A stretch of DNA of 64,000 nucleotides from NCBI RefSeq assembly GCF_003012745.1, contig NZ_PXYK01000003.1, positions 62,001 through 126,000 of the forward strand, in the 5' to 3' direction. A program made the position numbers and the translations under genes. Source of the DNA: Kumtagia ephedrae. GTDB lineage: Bacteria > Pseudomonadota > Alphaproteobacteria > Rhizobiales > Rhizobiaceae. Below, piece by piece: positions 8,439 to 17,567 of the stretch (within the stretch, counting starts at the first letter, position 1; the number at the start of each line of letters is the position of its first letter). The notes under the pieces were generated by a model. It saw only the letters and a program-made list of their open reading frames with translations. It made no database searches and was not told where the DNA came from.

Positions 8439-10204
8439 GCCGGCGCCGCCTTCTCGGGCCACGGGTCGTTCTGCGGGATGAAGTCCTGCGGCGCGCCGGG
8501 CACGCTGTAGTCATAGGCCCAGCGATAGACCAGCGGCACCTCCTTGCCCCAGTTGCCATGCGGCGGCGGCGTGGTCGGCGTCTGCCATTCCAGGCTGGTG
8601 GCACGCCATGGATTGCCGCCGGCGTCGCGGCCGTAGCGCAGGCTCCAGAACATGTTGAACAGGAACACCAGCTGGGCGAAGCCGACGATCAGCGCGGCAA
8701 CGGTGATGAAGGCGTTCAGCGTGTGCACCGAATCGGGGATGAAGGCGGTCTCGCCGAGTTCGGGGTAGCGCCGCGGCACGCCGACCAGGCCGACATAGTG
8801 CATCGGAAAGAAGATCGCGTAGGCGCCGATGAAGGTGACCCAGAAGTGGAACTGGCCCATCCACTCGTTGAACATGCGGCCGGTCATCTTGGGATACCAG
8901 TGGTAGATCGCGCCGAAGACCACCATGATCGGCGCGACGCCCATCACCATGTGGAAATGCGCCACAACGAACATGGTGTCGGACAAGGGCACGTCGACCA
9001 CGACGTTGCCGAGGAACAGGCCGGTCAGCCCGCCATTGACGAAGGTGACGATGAAGGCCAGCGCGAACAGCATCGGGATGGTGAGATGGATGTCGCCGCG
9101 CCACAGCGTCAGCACCCAGTTGTAGACCTTTATCGCGGTGGGGACGGCGATGATCAGCGTCGTGGTGGCGAAGAAGAAGCCGAACCACGGATGCATGCCC
9201 GAGACGTACATGTGATGCGCCCAGACGATGAAGGACAGCGCGCCGATGCCGACGATCGCCCACACCATCATGCGGTAGCCGAAGATGTTTTTTCGCGCAT
9301 GCGTGCTGATGAGGTCCGACACGATGCCGAAGGCGGGCAGGGCGACGATGTAGACCTCCGGGTGGCCGAAGAACCAGAACAGGTGCTGGAACAGGATCGG
9401 GCTGCCGCCGCCGTATGAGAGCTGCTCGCCCATCTCGACCAGCGCCGGCATGAAGAAGCTGGTGCCGAGCACGCGGTCGAACAGCATCATGACGCAGGCG
9501 ACGAACAGCGCCGGGAAGGCGAGCAGCGCCATCACGGTGGCGGTGAAGATGCCCCAGACGGTGAGCGGCATGCGCATCAGCGTCATGCCGCGGGTGCGCC
9601 CCTGCAGCACGGTGACCACATAATTGAGGCCGCCCATGGTGAAGCCGATGATGAATAGGATCAGCGACGCCAGCATCAACAGGATGCCGGCCTGCTGGCC
9701 GCCGGGCGTGCCGGAGAGGATCGCCTGCGGCGGATAAAGCGTCCAGCCGGCGCCGGTCGGGCCGCCCGGCGCGAAGAAGCTCGCCACCAGCACCAGTACT
9801 GCGAGCAGGTAGATCCAGTAGGAGAGCATGTTGACGTAGGGGAACACCATGTCCCGCGCGCCGACCATCAGCGGGATCAGGTAGTTGCCGAAGCCGCCGA
9901 GGAACAGCGCGGTGAGCAGGTAGATCACCATGATCATGCCGTGCATGGTCACGAACTGGTAGTAGGCTTCCGGCGTGATGAAGTCGAAGGTGCCGGGGAA
10001 GCCGAGCTGCAGGCGCACCAGCCAGGACAGCACCAGCGCCACCAGGCCGATCGCCATTGCGGTGCCGGCATACTGGATGGCGATGACCTTGGCGTCCTGC
10101 GAGAAGACGTAGGTCGTCCACCAGCTATGGGGATGATAGAGTTCGACATCCGGGACTTCCGCGGGCGGGATCGCATCGACCGCGCGAGGCGTGATATCGA
10201 CCAT
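8435..10204 (-). CDS. coxN: Cytochrome c oxidase subunit I (CoxN-like, aa3 type)
   Basis: The product is 589 aa from the ATG at 10204, which lies 6 bases after a strong GAGGAGGT site; a GTG at 10207 is the alternative. The 12-helix catalytic subunit is intact: the D-channel aspartate in MVGARDMVFP, the A1-type FGHPEVY motif with the channel Glu and the cross-linked Tyr, the Cu(B) histidines in VWAHHMY, the K-channel Lys in VPTAIKVYNW, and the haem ligands in VAHFHMVMG. It reduces oxygen to water and pumps protons at the inner membrane. It is overlapped by coxO downstream and preceded by coxM. Confidence 0.93.
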   Translation of the reverse strand: MVDITPRAVDAIPPAEVPDVELYHPHSWWTTYVFSQDAKVIAIQYAGTAMAIGLVALVLSWLVRLQLGFPGTFDFITPEAYYQFVTMHGMIMVIYLLTALFLGGFGNYLIPLMVGARDMVFPYVNMLSYWIYLLAVLVLVASFFAPGGPTGAGWTLYPPQAILSGTPGGQQAGILLMLASLILFIIGFTMGGLNYVVTVLQGRTRGMTLMRMPLTVWGIFTATVMALLAFPALFVACVMMLFDRVLGTSFFMPALVEMGEQLSYGGGSPILFQHLFWFFGHPEVYIVALPAFGIVSDLISTHARKNIFGYRMMVWAIVGIGALSFIVWAHHMYVSGMHPWFGFFFATTTLIIAVPTAIKVYNWVLTLWRGDIHLTIPMLFALAFIVTFVNGGLTGLFLGNVVVDVPLSDTMFVVAHFHMVMGVAPIMVVFGAIYHWYPKMTGRMFNEWMGQFHFWVTFIGAYAIFFPMHYVGLVGVPRRYPELGETAFIPDSVHTLNAFITVAALIVGFAQLVFLFNMFWSLRYGRDAGGNPWRATSLEWQTPTTPPPHGNWGKEVPLVYRWAYDYSVPGAPQDFIPQNDPWPEKAAPA

Positions 10205-10290
10205 CACGTCACCTCCTCATCCTCCGGCGAGGCCCGGGGCGGTCCGGGCCGCGTCACATGCAGAATTCCGCTATGCCGCCGCCTCCCTGC

Positions 10291-11118
10291 TCATGGCTGC
10301 ACCATCTCGGCCGCGCCGACCTGCTCGGGAGCGGTGAGTTGGGCGAAGGTCGACTGCTCCTGCAGCCAAGCCTGGTAGTCTTCCTCCGTGTCGACGGCGA
10401 CGACGCCGCGCATGAAGCCGTGCCCGGTGCCGCAGAGTTCGGCGCACAGCACCTCGAAGCTGCCGGTGCGGGTCGGCGTGAACCAGAAATAGGTCACCGA
10501 GCCGGGGACCATGTCCATCTTGGCGCGGAACTCCGGCACGTAGAAATCGTGCAGCACGTCGATCGAGCGCAGCAGCATCTTGACCGGCTTGCCGACGGGC
10601 AGGTGCAGGTCGGCGGCCTCGACGATCACGTCGTCCTGGCCGTTCGGATCCTCCGGATTGATGCCGAGGGGGTTTTCCGCGCTGACCAGGCGGCTGTCGG
10701 AGGTGCCGAGCTTCCCGTCGGCGCCCGGCAGGCGATAGCTCCACTGCCACTGCTGGGCGATCACCTCCACATCGGTCGCGTCGTCGGGAACGGTGATGAA
10801 CTGGCTCCACACATAGAGGCCGGGGGCGAGCATCGCCGCCACGCCGATCCCGGTGACGACCGTGAGCCAGGTCTCCAGCCGCTTGCTCTCCGGCTCGTAA
10901 TGCGCCTTGGAGCCTTCCTTGTGGCGGAAGCGCCAGACGCAATAGGCCATGAACAGCACCACGGCGGCGAAGACGACGCCGGTGATCCAGAATGTGATGA
11001 CGAGGGTGTGGTCGATATAGTCCCAGTTGGACGCTATGGGCGTCCACCACCATGGGCTCAAGAGGTGAAAGAGCACCGAGCCCACGACAACGAGAACGAG
11101 TGCAAGCGCAATCGCCAT
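10291..11118 (-). CDS. coxM: Cytochrome c oxidase subunit II with Cu(A) centre (CoxM-like)
   Basis: The product is 275 aa. It has two N-terminal membrane helices (about residues 1-20 and 38-62), then a periplasmic cupredoxin domain. The Cu(A) ligands are all present: His190 in VLHDFYVPEF and the CAELCGTGHGFM cluster (Cys225, Cys229, His233, Met236). QWQWSY is the aromatic electron-entry patch. No cytochrome c domain follows, so this is an aa3 and not a caa3 subunit II. It is the first gene of the oxidase operon; the promoter should lie in the 11119-11386 region shared with the divergent amidohydrolase. Confidence 0.92.
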   Translation of the reverse strand: MAIALALVLVVVGSVLFHLLSPWWWTPIASNWDYIDHTLVITFWITGVVFAAVVLFMAYCVWRFRHKEGSKAHYEPESKRLETWLTVVTGIGVAAMLAPGLYVWSQFITVPDDATDVEVIAQQWQWSYRLPGADGKLGTSDSRLVSAENPLGINPEDPNGQDDVIVEAADLHLPVGKPVKMLLRSIDVLHDFYVPEFRAKMDMVPGSVTYFWFTPTRTGSFEVLCAELCGTGHGFMRGVVAVDTEEDYQAWLQEQSTFAQLTAPEQVGAAEMVQP

Positions 11119-11386
11119 GCTCCGTTCCTCCCGGCGCGTCGAGTATCGACTCGACTCCTCCTCCAAGGTCGCCAAAGGCGCATCATGCTTCATTTGTGCG
11201 ACAAATTCCTGCGACGGATGGTCGCAGAGCGTGAGCCGCCGCGGGGAACGACGACGCGCATGACGTGCAGTCCGTGGCGCCCGAACCGCCGAGCGGAGGC
11301 GCCTGCCCGTACCGATGTGACGCCGCCTTGACGGGCCTTGCCTGCCCTGTACCCTGAAAGCCGGCAGAGGGGCAGGGGAGGACATC

Positions 11387-13090
11387 ATGACGGCAAGAGG
11401 ATGCCGCACCGGCTTGGCGGTTGCGGGAATTGTGCTGTTTCTCGGGACCGCCGCGGCGGCCGCGGACGGCGCAATCGTGCTGCGTGGCGCACGTGTGCTC
11501 ACCATGGATCCCGCCAAACCGGAGGCGCAGGCGATCGCGCTCGTCGACGGCGCCATCGCGGCGGTGGGCTCGGCCGAGGACATCGCGCCTTTCCTTAAGG
11601 GAGCGACGGTCTACGACCTGCCCGAAACCGCGCTGGTGCTGCCCGGTTTCCAGGACTCGCATAATCACCTGATCTGGAGCGCGACCGCGGCTGAGGACAT
11701 CAGCCTGACGGATGTCGCCGACGAAGCGGGGCTGCGCGCCGCCATCGAGCCGACGCTGTCCAAATTGCCGGACGGTGCCTGGCTGCGTGGCGGCGGCTGG
11801 AGCGTTGCTGTGTACAAGGATCTGTCCGCCAAGGCGCTGGACGCGATCACCGGCGACCGACCGGCTTACTTCGAGGATGTCGACGGCCACTCCGGCTGGG
11901 CGAACTCAGCCGCGCTGAAGGCGGCAGGCATCGATGCCTGCACCAAGGATCCGGAAGGCGGGCGCATCGAGCGCGACGCGCAGGGCAACCCGACCGGGCT
12001 GCTGCGCGAGACCGCGATGGCGCTCGTCGGCGACCTTCTGCCCGACTATCCCGAGGCGCAGGTGGATGCCGGACTGGAGAAGGGCCAGACCGAGGCGCTG
12101 AGCTACGGCATCACCGCCATCATCGATCCTTCCGCCACGGAGTGGATGCTGGCCGGCTACCAGCGCGCCGACGGCGCGGAAAAACTCAAGCTCAACGTGG
12201 AGGCCGCCGTCAAGATCGAGGCGGAGGAGGGCGCGGCAGGCGCGCAACGCGTGCTTGGCCTCAAGAACCGTTACACCAGTCCGCACCTGGAGGTGACGTC
12301 GGTGAAGCTCTTCGTCGACGGCGTCATCGAGACCGGCACGGCGGCGCTGCTCGAAGCCTATGTCGGCTCCAATTCAGCCGGCGACCCGCTGTTCACCCAG
12401 GAGCAACTCGATGCCGTTGCAGTCGCGGCCGACAGGGTCAATCTGCAACTGCACGCACATGCGATCGGCGACCGTGCCGTGCGCATGGCGCTCGACGCCT
12501 ATGCGGCGGCGCGGAAGGCCAACGGGGCGCGCGACAGCCGCCACCAGATCACCCATCTCGAGCTGATAGACCCGGCCGACATCCCGCGCTTCAAGGAACT
12601 CGGCGTCATCGCCAACATCCAGGCGCTGTGGGCCTATCCCGACACCTATATCGTCGACCTGACCGAGCAGAAGATCGGGCCGGAGCGCTCGCAATGGCTC
12701 TATCCCTTCGGCGCCTTGAAGAACGCCGGCGCGACGCTCGCGGGCAGCAGCGACTGGAGCGTATCGTCGATGAACCCTCTGGAGGCGATCCAGACCGGTG
12801 TCTTGCGGCAGGACATCGCCGACCCCAACGGCAAGGTGCTGACGCCGCAGCACAAGCTCGACGTGATGGACATGGTCGCGGCCTATACGATCAACGGCGC
12901 CTATGCCGCTTTCGACGAGGACAATTCCGGCTCGCTGACCGTGGGCAAGCGAGCGGATGTGGTCGTGCTCGACCGCGACATCACCAAGGTGCCGCCGACC
13001 GAGATTTCCCAAGGCAAGGTGCTGGCCACGATGATCGAGGGCGTGCCGGTCTATGAGGGCGAGGGCCTGCCGAAGCCGGCGGGGCCGTAA
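11387..13090 (+). CDS. Exported YtcJ-type amidohydrolase
   Basis: The product is 567 aa with a signal peptide of about 25 residues ending in the Ala-rich TAAAAADG. An amidohydrolase-3 domain follows. It has an N-terminal beta-sandwich start (GAIVLRGARVLTMDP), the metal-binding DSHNHL motif after LVLPGFQ, LHAHAIGDRAV (third metal His region), and a C-terminal ADVVVLDRD segment that closes the sandwich. Members hydrolyse amide bonds such as N-substituted formamides; the substrate here is unknown. It is preceded by a GGGGAGG site. Localisation in the periplasm is predicted from the signal. Confidence 0.87.
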   Translation: MTARGCRTGLAVAGIVLFLGTAAAAADGAIVLRGARVLTMDPAKPEAQAIALVDGAIAAVGSAEDIAPFLKGATVYDLPETALVLPGFQDSHNHLIWSATAAEDISLTDVADEAGLRAAIEPTLSKLPDGAWLRGGGWSVAVYKDLSAKALDAITGDRPAYFEDVDGHSGWANSAALKAAGIDACTKDPEGGRIERDAQGNPTGLLRETAMALVGDLLPDYPEAQVDAGLEKGQTEALSYGITAIIDPSATEWMLAGYQRADGAEKLKLNVEAAVKIEAEEGAAGAQRVLGLKNRYTSPHLEVTSVKLFVDGVIETGTAALLEAYVGSNSAGDPLFTQEQLDAVAVAADRVNLQLHAHAIGDRAVRMALDAYAAARKANGARDSRHQITHLELIDPADIPRFKELGVIANIQALWAYPDTYIVDLTEQKIGPERSQWLYPFGALKNAGATLAGSSDWSVSSMNPLEAIQTGVLRQDIADPNGKVLTPQHKLDVMDMVAAYTINGAYAAFDEDNSGSLTVGKRADVVVLDRDITKVPPTEISQGKVLATMIEGVPVYEGEGLPKPAGP

Positions 13091-13091
13091 C

Positions 13092-14212
13092 CTACCTCGC
13101 CGCAGGGAAGGTCCGTTCCAGCCACTCCTTCGGCAGGGCCGGCACGAGATTGCCGTCGCGGCCGGTCATGTCGTCGTTGGCGACGAGGCTGTTGAGGATC
13201 GCCTCCTCGGTCGCCTGCACCACAGCGTCGAAAAACGGATCGATGTCGGAATCGGGAATGAAGTCCGCCCGGCAAAGCTTTCCAGCCTCGGCGGTTGCTG
13301 CTTCCGCGTTGGCGGTCGAGAAGGCGAGAAAGATGTCGCCCGAGCTGTGATAGCCGAGGCCGCCGGTCATCGCCACGCCGAGCGGTACACGCCGCGCCAG
13401 GCGTTTGAGCTGATGCGGCAGCAGCGGCGCGTCGGTCGCCACGATGGCGATGATCGAGCCTTTCTCGGCACGCAGCGTCTTCTCCACGAGTTCGGGCTGC
13501 GACAAGGTTGGCGCGGCGGGCAGGCCGCGCACGGTGAAGTTCTTGCAGTTGCCGAAGTTCGCCTGCACGAACACGCCGACGGTGAAGCGCTGGCCCTGCC
13601 AGTCGACCAGCCGCGAGGCCGTGCCCGAACCGGCCTTCAAGCCGAAAGCGACCATGCCGGTACCGCCGCCGACGCTGCCTTCCTCGATCGGCCCGGAGGC
13701 TGCCGTGTCCAGCGCCTGCGACACGTGCTCGAAGGTTACGTGATGGCCGTTGATGTCGTTGAGGAAACCGTCATAGGTCTCGGCCGCCACCGGCAGGCCC
13801 CAGGCCGATTCAACGGCCTTCGGCAAGGCCTTGTTCAGCCAGCGCAAAGTGCCGTCGCGGGTGACGCCGCAGGAATGCGTGTTGGTGATGGTGATTGGGA
13901 AGTTGAAGGCGCCGATCTCCTCGATCAGGTGCGACCCGGTCAACTCGCCATTGCCGTTGGCGCTGAAGATGCCGGCATAGACCGGCGTCGCCAGCTCGGC
14001 CACCGGTCTCGGCAGGATGGCGGTGACGCCGGTACGCACCGGCCCCTTGCCGGCGACAAGCGGTCCGTCGCCGGAGATCAGCGAGACATAGCCGACCGAA
14101 ACGCCCGGCACGCCGGTGATGGCGTTCCAGCGGTCGGCTCGCCCTCGAAGGGAATGGCGAAGGCGCGGGCCCGCGGCTTGCCGGAGGGTGTCGAACGAGG
14201 ATCGGTCGTCAT
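13092..14212 (-). pseudogene. P1 family (DmpA/S58) aminopeptidase with an N-terminal frameshift
   Basis: The body (13092-14111) encodes PGVSVGYVSL through the DmpA core, including GSVGGGTGMVAFGLKAGSG, where the family self-cleaves before the nucleophilic Ser. The natural start is the ATG at 14212, giving MTTDPRSTPSGKPRARAFAI then PFEGEP. The next residues of the family (DRWNAITGVPG) are present but one frame over, so one base is missing near 14135-14142. A GTG at 14111 would give a 339-aa product that lacks this segment. The cause is either a real loss-of-function indel or a sequencing error in a GG doublet. The enzyme would act on N-terminal D- or L-amino acids of small peptides. Confidence 0.75.
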
Positions 14213-14272
14213 GGCGAGCTCAGCACGAATCGGAACGCCCGTCAGCATAGCGGCCGACGATCGGAAAGTCCG

Positions 14273-15325
14273 TCACAGCCGCTTTCCGGCCACGTCGAAC
14301 CAGTGGAGTTTTGCGGTCTCGACCATGGCCGACAGGCCGTCGCCTGTCTGCGTCGCCGTGCGGCCGGCGGCACGCAGGACGAGGCGCTCGCCGGCCATGC
14401 GGCAGTAGATGAAACTCTCCGCCCCCACCGGTTCGACTCCTTCGACCGCCATATCGAGAGACAGGCCGGCCGCTCCATTGCCTGAAGCTGCGCCGCCGCG
14501 GGGGTTCAATGTCGCGTCCTCGGGACGGAAGCCCAGGGTTGCCGCATCGGCGGGCGCAGCCAGCGCGGTCCGCCCGGCGGACAATGCGGCTACGGGCAGC
14601 AGGTTCATCGGCGGTGCACCTATGAAGGCGGCGACGAAGGTGGAAGCCGGCTTCTCGTACACGTCGAGCGGAGCGCCGATCTGCTCGACCTCTCCGGCAT
14701 TCATGACGACGAGGATGTCGGCCAGCGTCATCGCCTCGAGCTGGTCGTGGGTGACATAGACCGAGGTGACGCCGAGCGCCCGCTGCAGGCTCTTGATCTC
14801 GACCCGCATCTGCCCGCGCAGCTTGGCGTCGAGATTGCTGAGCGGCTCGTCGAACAGGAACACCTTCGGGTAGCGCACGATCGCCCGGCCCATGGCGACG
14901 CGCTGGCGCTGGCCGCCGGAAAGTTCGCGCGGCCGGCGCTCCAGCAGATGCGCGAGTTCCAGCGTCTTGGCGGTGGCGCGCACGCGGGCGTCGATCTCTT
15001 CCTTCGGCGTGCCGCGGTTGCGCAGGCCGTAGGCCATGTTGTCGTAGACGTTCATATGCGGGTAGAGCGCGTAGTTCTGGAACACCATGGCGATGTCGCG
15101 CTCGGCCGGGCCGACGGCGTTCACCACCTTTTCGCCGATGGACACGGTTCCCGACGTGATCGCCTCCAGCCCGGCGATCATTCGCAGCAGCGTGGACTTG
15201 CCGCAGCCCGACGGCCCGACCAGCACGCACAGCGCTTTGTCGGGAATGGCGATCGAGACGCCCTTCACCGCCTCGACATTGCCGAAATAGGTCTTGCGGA
15301 CGTCCTTCAGGTCGACGGTGGCCAC
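14273..15325 (-). CDS. ugpC: sn-glycerol-3-phosphate ABC importer, ATP-binding protein
   Basis: The 350-aa product has a complete ABC ATPase domain: Walker [10 protein letters not shown] (residues 37-45), the Q-loop in [11 protein letters not shown], signature LSGGQ (135-139), Walker B FLFDEP (around 156-161) and the switch His in VYVTHD. The C-terminal about 120 residues are the TOBE/MalK-type regulatory domain. The start is a GTG immediately after the ugpE stop (TGAGTG), so the two are translationally coupled. It powers import through UgpA and UgpE on the cytoplasmic face. Confidence 0.92.
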   Translation of the reverse strand: MATVDLKDVRKTYFGNVEAVKGVSIAIPDKALCVLVGPSGCGKSTLLRMIAGLEAITSGTVSIGEKVVNAVGPAERDIAMVFQNYALYPHMNVYDNMAYGLRNRGTPKEEIDARVRATAKTLELAHLLERRPRELSGGQRQRVAMGRAIVRYPKVFLFDEPLSNLDAKLRGQMRVEIKSLQRALGVTSVYVTHDQLEAMTLADILVVMNAGEVEQIGAPLDVYEKPASTFVAAFIGAPPMNLLPVAALSAGRTALAAPADAATLGFRPEDATLNPRGGAASGNGAAGLSLDMAVEGVEPVGAESFIYCRMAGERLVLRAAGRTATQTGDGLSAMVETAKLHWFDVAGKRL

Positions 15326-16174
15326 TCACTTCTCCGTTTCGATGAGACCGCGCACGAACCACCGCTGCATCAGCACCACCACCAGGATGGGCGGCAGGAT
15401 GGCCAGCACCGCCGTCACCATGACGAGATGCCATTCCGTGTCGGCATCGGCGAAAGACACCATCTTTCTCAGACCGATGACGATGGTGTTCATGTCGTTG
15501 CGGTTGGTGACCAGCAGCGGCCACAGATATTGCGTCCAGCCGTAGATGAAGAGGATGACGAAGAGCGCGGCGATGTTGGTGCGCGACAGCGGCAGCAGGA
15601 TGTCCTTGAAGAACTTCCACGGACCGGCGCCGTCGACGCGCGCGGCCTCGACCAGCTCGCCGGGAATGGTCAGGAAGAACTGCCGGAACAGCAGCGTCGC
15701 GGTGGCCGAGGCGATCAGCGGCACGATCAGCCCGGCATAGGTGTCGATCAGCCCGAAATCGACCATCACCTTGTAGGTGGGCAGGATACGGACCTCGACC
15801 GGCAGCATCAGCGTGATGAAGATCAGCCAGAAGAAGGTCATCCTGAGCGGGAAGCGGAAGAACACGATGGCATAGGCCGACAGGATAGAGATGACGATCT
15901 TGCCGACGGCGATGCCGAGCGCCATCACCGTCGAATTGAACAGCAGCGTGCCGACGCCGACCCCACCGATACGGCCGACACCGCCGAATATCGCCTCGTA
16001 GTAGTTGGCAAAGAAGCGATCGCCCGGCACCAGCGGCAGCGGCGGGCGCAGGATCGTCTGCAGCGTCTGCGTCGAGGCGACGAAGGTGTAGTAGATCGGG
16101 AAGGCGACGAGCACCACGCCGAGGATCAGCAGGACATGGGCGATGTAGGTGCGGAGTGGGGAGGAGCCGATCAT
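15326..16174 (-). CDS. ugpE: sn-glycerol-3-phosphate ABC importer, permease
   Basis: The product is 282 aa with six predicted membrane segments. The EAA loop that docks on the ATPase reads ELVEAARVDGAGPWKFFKDI, the standard form for carbohydrate-type (MalG-like) permeases. PHMN-like and WPLLVTNRNDMNTIVIGL segments match UgpE. It lies between ugpA (separated by a repeat-rich spacer) and ugpC (directly abutting). Confidence 0.92.
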   Translation of the reverse strand: MIGSSPLRTYIAHVLLILGVVLVAFPIYYTFVASTQTLQTILRPPLPLVPGDRFFANYYEAIFGGVGRIGGVGVGTLLFNSTVMALGIAVGKIVISILSAYAIVFFRFPLRMTFFWLIFITLMLPVEVRILPTYKVMVDFGLIDTYAGLIVPLIASATATLLFRQFFLTIPGELVEAARVDGAGPWKFFKDILLPLSRTNIAALFVILFIYGWTQYLWPLLVTNRNDMNTIVIGLRKMVSFADADTEWHLVMVTAVLAILPPILVVVLMQRWFVRGLIETEK

Positions 16175-16181
16175 GGGCTTT

Positions 16182-16523
16182 CCTCCCCCCTCGAGGGGGA
16201 GGTGCCGCCGAAGGCGGCGGAGGGGGTAGCCTCAGGAGGAACCAACCTTTCGCCGGCGACGAAAGGTTCGCGGCGCCCGGCCCGGCGCGGCTCCACCCCC
16301 TTGAGGGGAGGTCGGCGGGCGCAGCCCGCCGGGCGGGGTACGAGCGGCCGTGCTCGACGCCCTGTTGTTCGCGTGCGTTTCAGAAAGGGCCGGCGCGTTG
16401 CCGGACTTACCCCACCCGGCCGCTTCGCGGCCACCCTCCCTTCGAGGGGGAGGGATACTTGGCGCGCTGCCTCGGCGACCCCCTCTGTCGGCTTCGCCGA
16501 CATCTCCCCCTCGAGGGGGGAGA
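16182..16523. repeat. Cluster of four palindromic intergenic repeats between ugpE and ugpA
   Basis: The spacer is almost entirely made of GC-rich palindromic units at about 16182-16228, 16293-16340, 16410-16455 and 16477-16523. Each couples a CCCCTCGAGGGG-type core (a variant core has TTGAGGGG) to a second inverted repeat (e.g. GCCGCCGAAGGCGGC, CGGCGGGCGCAGCCCGCCG, GGCCGCTTCGCGGCC or GTCGGCTTCGCCGAC). Units occur in both orientations. This is the pattern of rhizobial REP/RIME-like elements, which fold into stable RNA hairpins. The spacer splits ugpA from ugpE and could cause partial termination or mRNA processing. Confidence 0.8.
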
Positions 16524-16534
16524 ATGCGCCGCGC

Positions 16535-17419
16535 CTAACCATAATGCACCTTCTTCTCGACGTAGCGGAACTGCACGGCCGTGAGCGCGATGACGATCGC
16601 CATCAGGATCACCGACTGGGCGGCGGAGTCGCCGAGGATCAGGTTGACGAAGCCGTCATTGTAGACCTTGTAGACCAGCGTCTCGGTCGCCTTGCCGGGG
16701 CCGCCGCCGGTCACCGCGTGGATGATGCCGAAGGTATCGAAGAAGGCGTAGGTGGTGTTGATCACCAGCAGGAAGAAGGTCGTCGGCGCGAGCAGCGGGA
16801 AGACGATCGTCCAGAACCGCTTCGTCTCGCCGGCGCCGTCGATCGCCGCCGCCTCGATCAGTGTCCTTGGGATCGCCTGCAGGCCGGCGACGAAGAACAG
16901 GAAGTTGTAGCTGATCTGCTTCCACGCGGCCGCGGCCACCACCAGCACCATGGCCTGGTTGCCGTTGAGCAGGGGATCCCAGGCGATACCCATCGCGCGC
17001 AAGGCATAGGAAAGCGAGCCGATCGACGGGTTGAACAGGAACAGCCACAGCATGCCGGCGATCGCCGGAGCCACCGCATAGGGCCAGATGAGCAGCGTGC
17101 GGTAGATGCCGCGTCCGCGCACCACCTTGTCGGCCATGACGGCCAGCAGCAGCGCCACCGCCATCGCCACCACCGTGGTGGCGACGGAGAAGACCACCGT
17201 GACGTAGAGCGAGTTCACGTAGTTCGGATCGGCCAGGACCTTGCGGAAATTGGCGAACCAGACGAACTGCGTCTTCAGCCCGAACGGGTCTTCGCGCAGC
17301 ATCGACTGGTAGAGCGCCTGCGAAGCCGGCCAGTAGAAGAAGATCAGCGTGATGGCGAGCTGCGGCGCGAGCAGCAGATAGGGCAGGATCTTGTTGGGAA
17401 AGACGACGCGGGGTGTCAT
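16535..17419 (-). CDS. ugpA: sn-glycerol-3-phosphate ABC importer, permease
   Basis: The product is 294 aa from the ATG at 17419, which sits downstream of GGAGGT; reading further upstream enters the repeat element and is not coding. Six membrane segments are visible. The first is [20 protein letters not shown], and the EAA loop is [17 protein letters not shown]. The MalF-like permease fold and the fit with UgpE/UgpB identify it. It forms the heterodimeric channel with UgpE. Confidence 0.92.
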   Translation of the reverse strand: MTPRVVFPNKILPYLLLAPQLAITLIFFYWPASQALYQSMLREDPFGLKTQFVWFANFRKVLADPNYVNSLYVTVVFSVATTVVAMAVALLLAVMADKVVRGRGIYRTLLIWPYAVAPAIAGMLWLFLFNPSIGSLSYALRAMGIAWDPLLNGNQAMVLVVAAAAWKQISYNFLFFVAGLQAIPRTLIEAAAIDGAGETKRFWTIVFPLLAPTTFFLLVINTTYAFFDTFGIIHAVTGGGPGKATETLVYKVYNDGFVNLILGDSAAQSVILMAIVIALTAVQFRYVEKKVHYG

Positions 17420-17430
17420 GAGGGCATTAC

Positions 17431-17552
17431 CTCCGCCTTGAGGGGAGGTCGGCGGGTGCAGCCCGCCGGGTGGGGCACGAGCGGCAGTGCTCGACGCCAC
17501 GAATTCGCGTGCTGTGACCGCTGCGCGGCCATCTCCCCCTCGAGGGGGGAGA
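17431..17552. repeat. Palindromic repeats between ugpB and ugpA
   Basis: Two units (about 17431-17480 and 17516-17552) repeat the sequence types seen in the ugpE-ugpA spacer. The first, with the stretch that follows it up to about 17500, is nearly the same as 16294-16375. The second ends in the same CTCCCCCTCGAGGGGGGAGA core as the unit at 16477-16523. Both spacers of this operon therefore appear to derive from one repeat block. Confidence 0.8.
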
Positions 17553-17567
17553 ATACGTCGGCCCGCA

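Noticed and set aside
16182-16523. CRISPR array
   Set aside because: The repeated units are palindromic, variable in length and orientation, and have no regular spacers. They fit REP-like intergenic elements.
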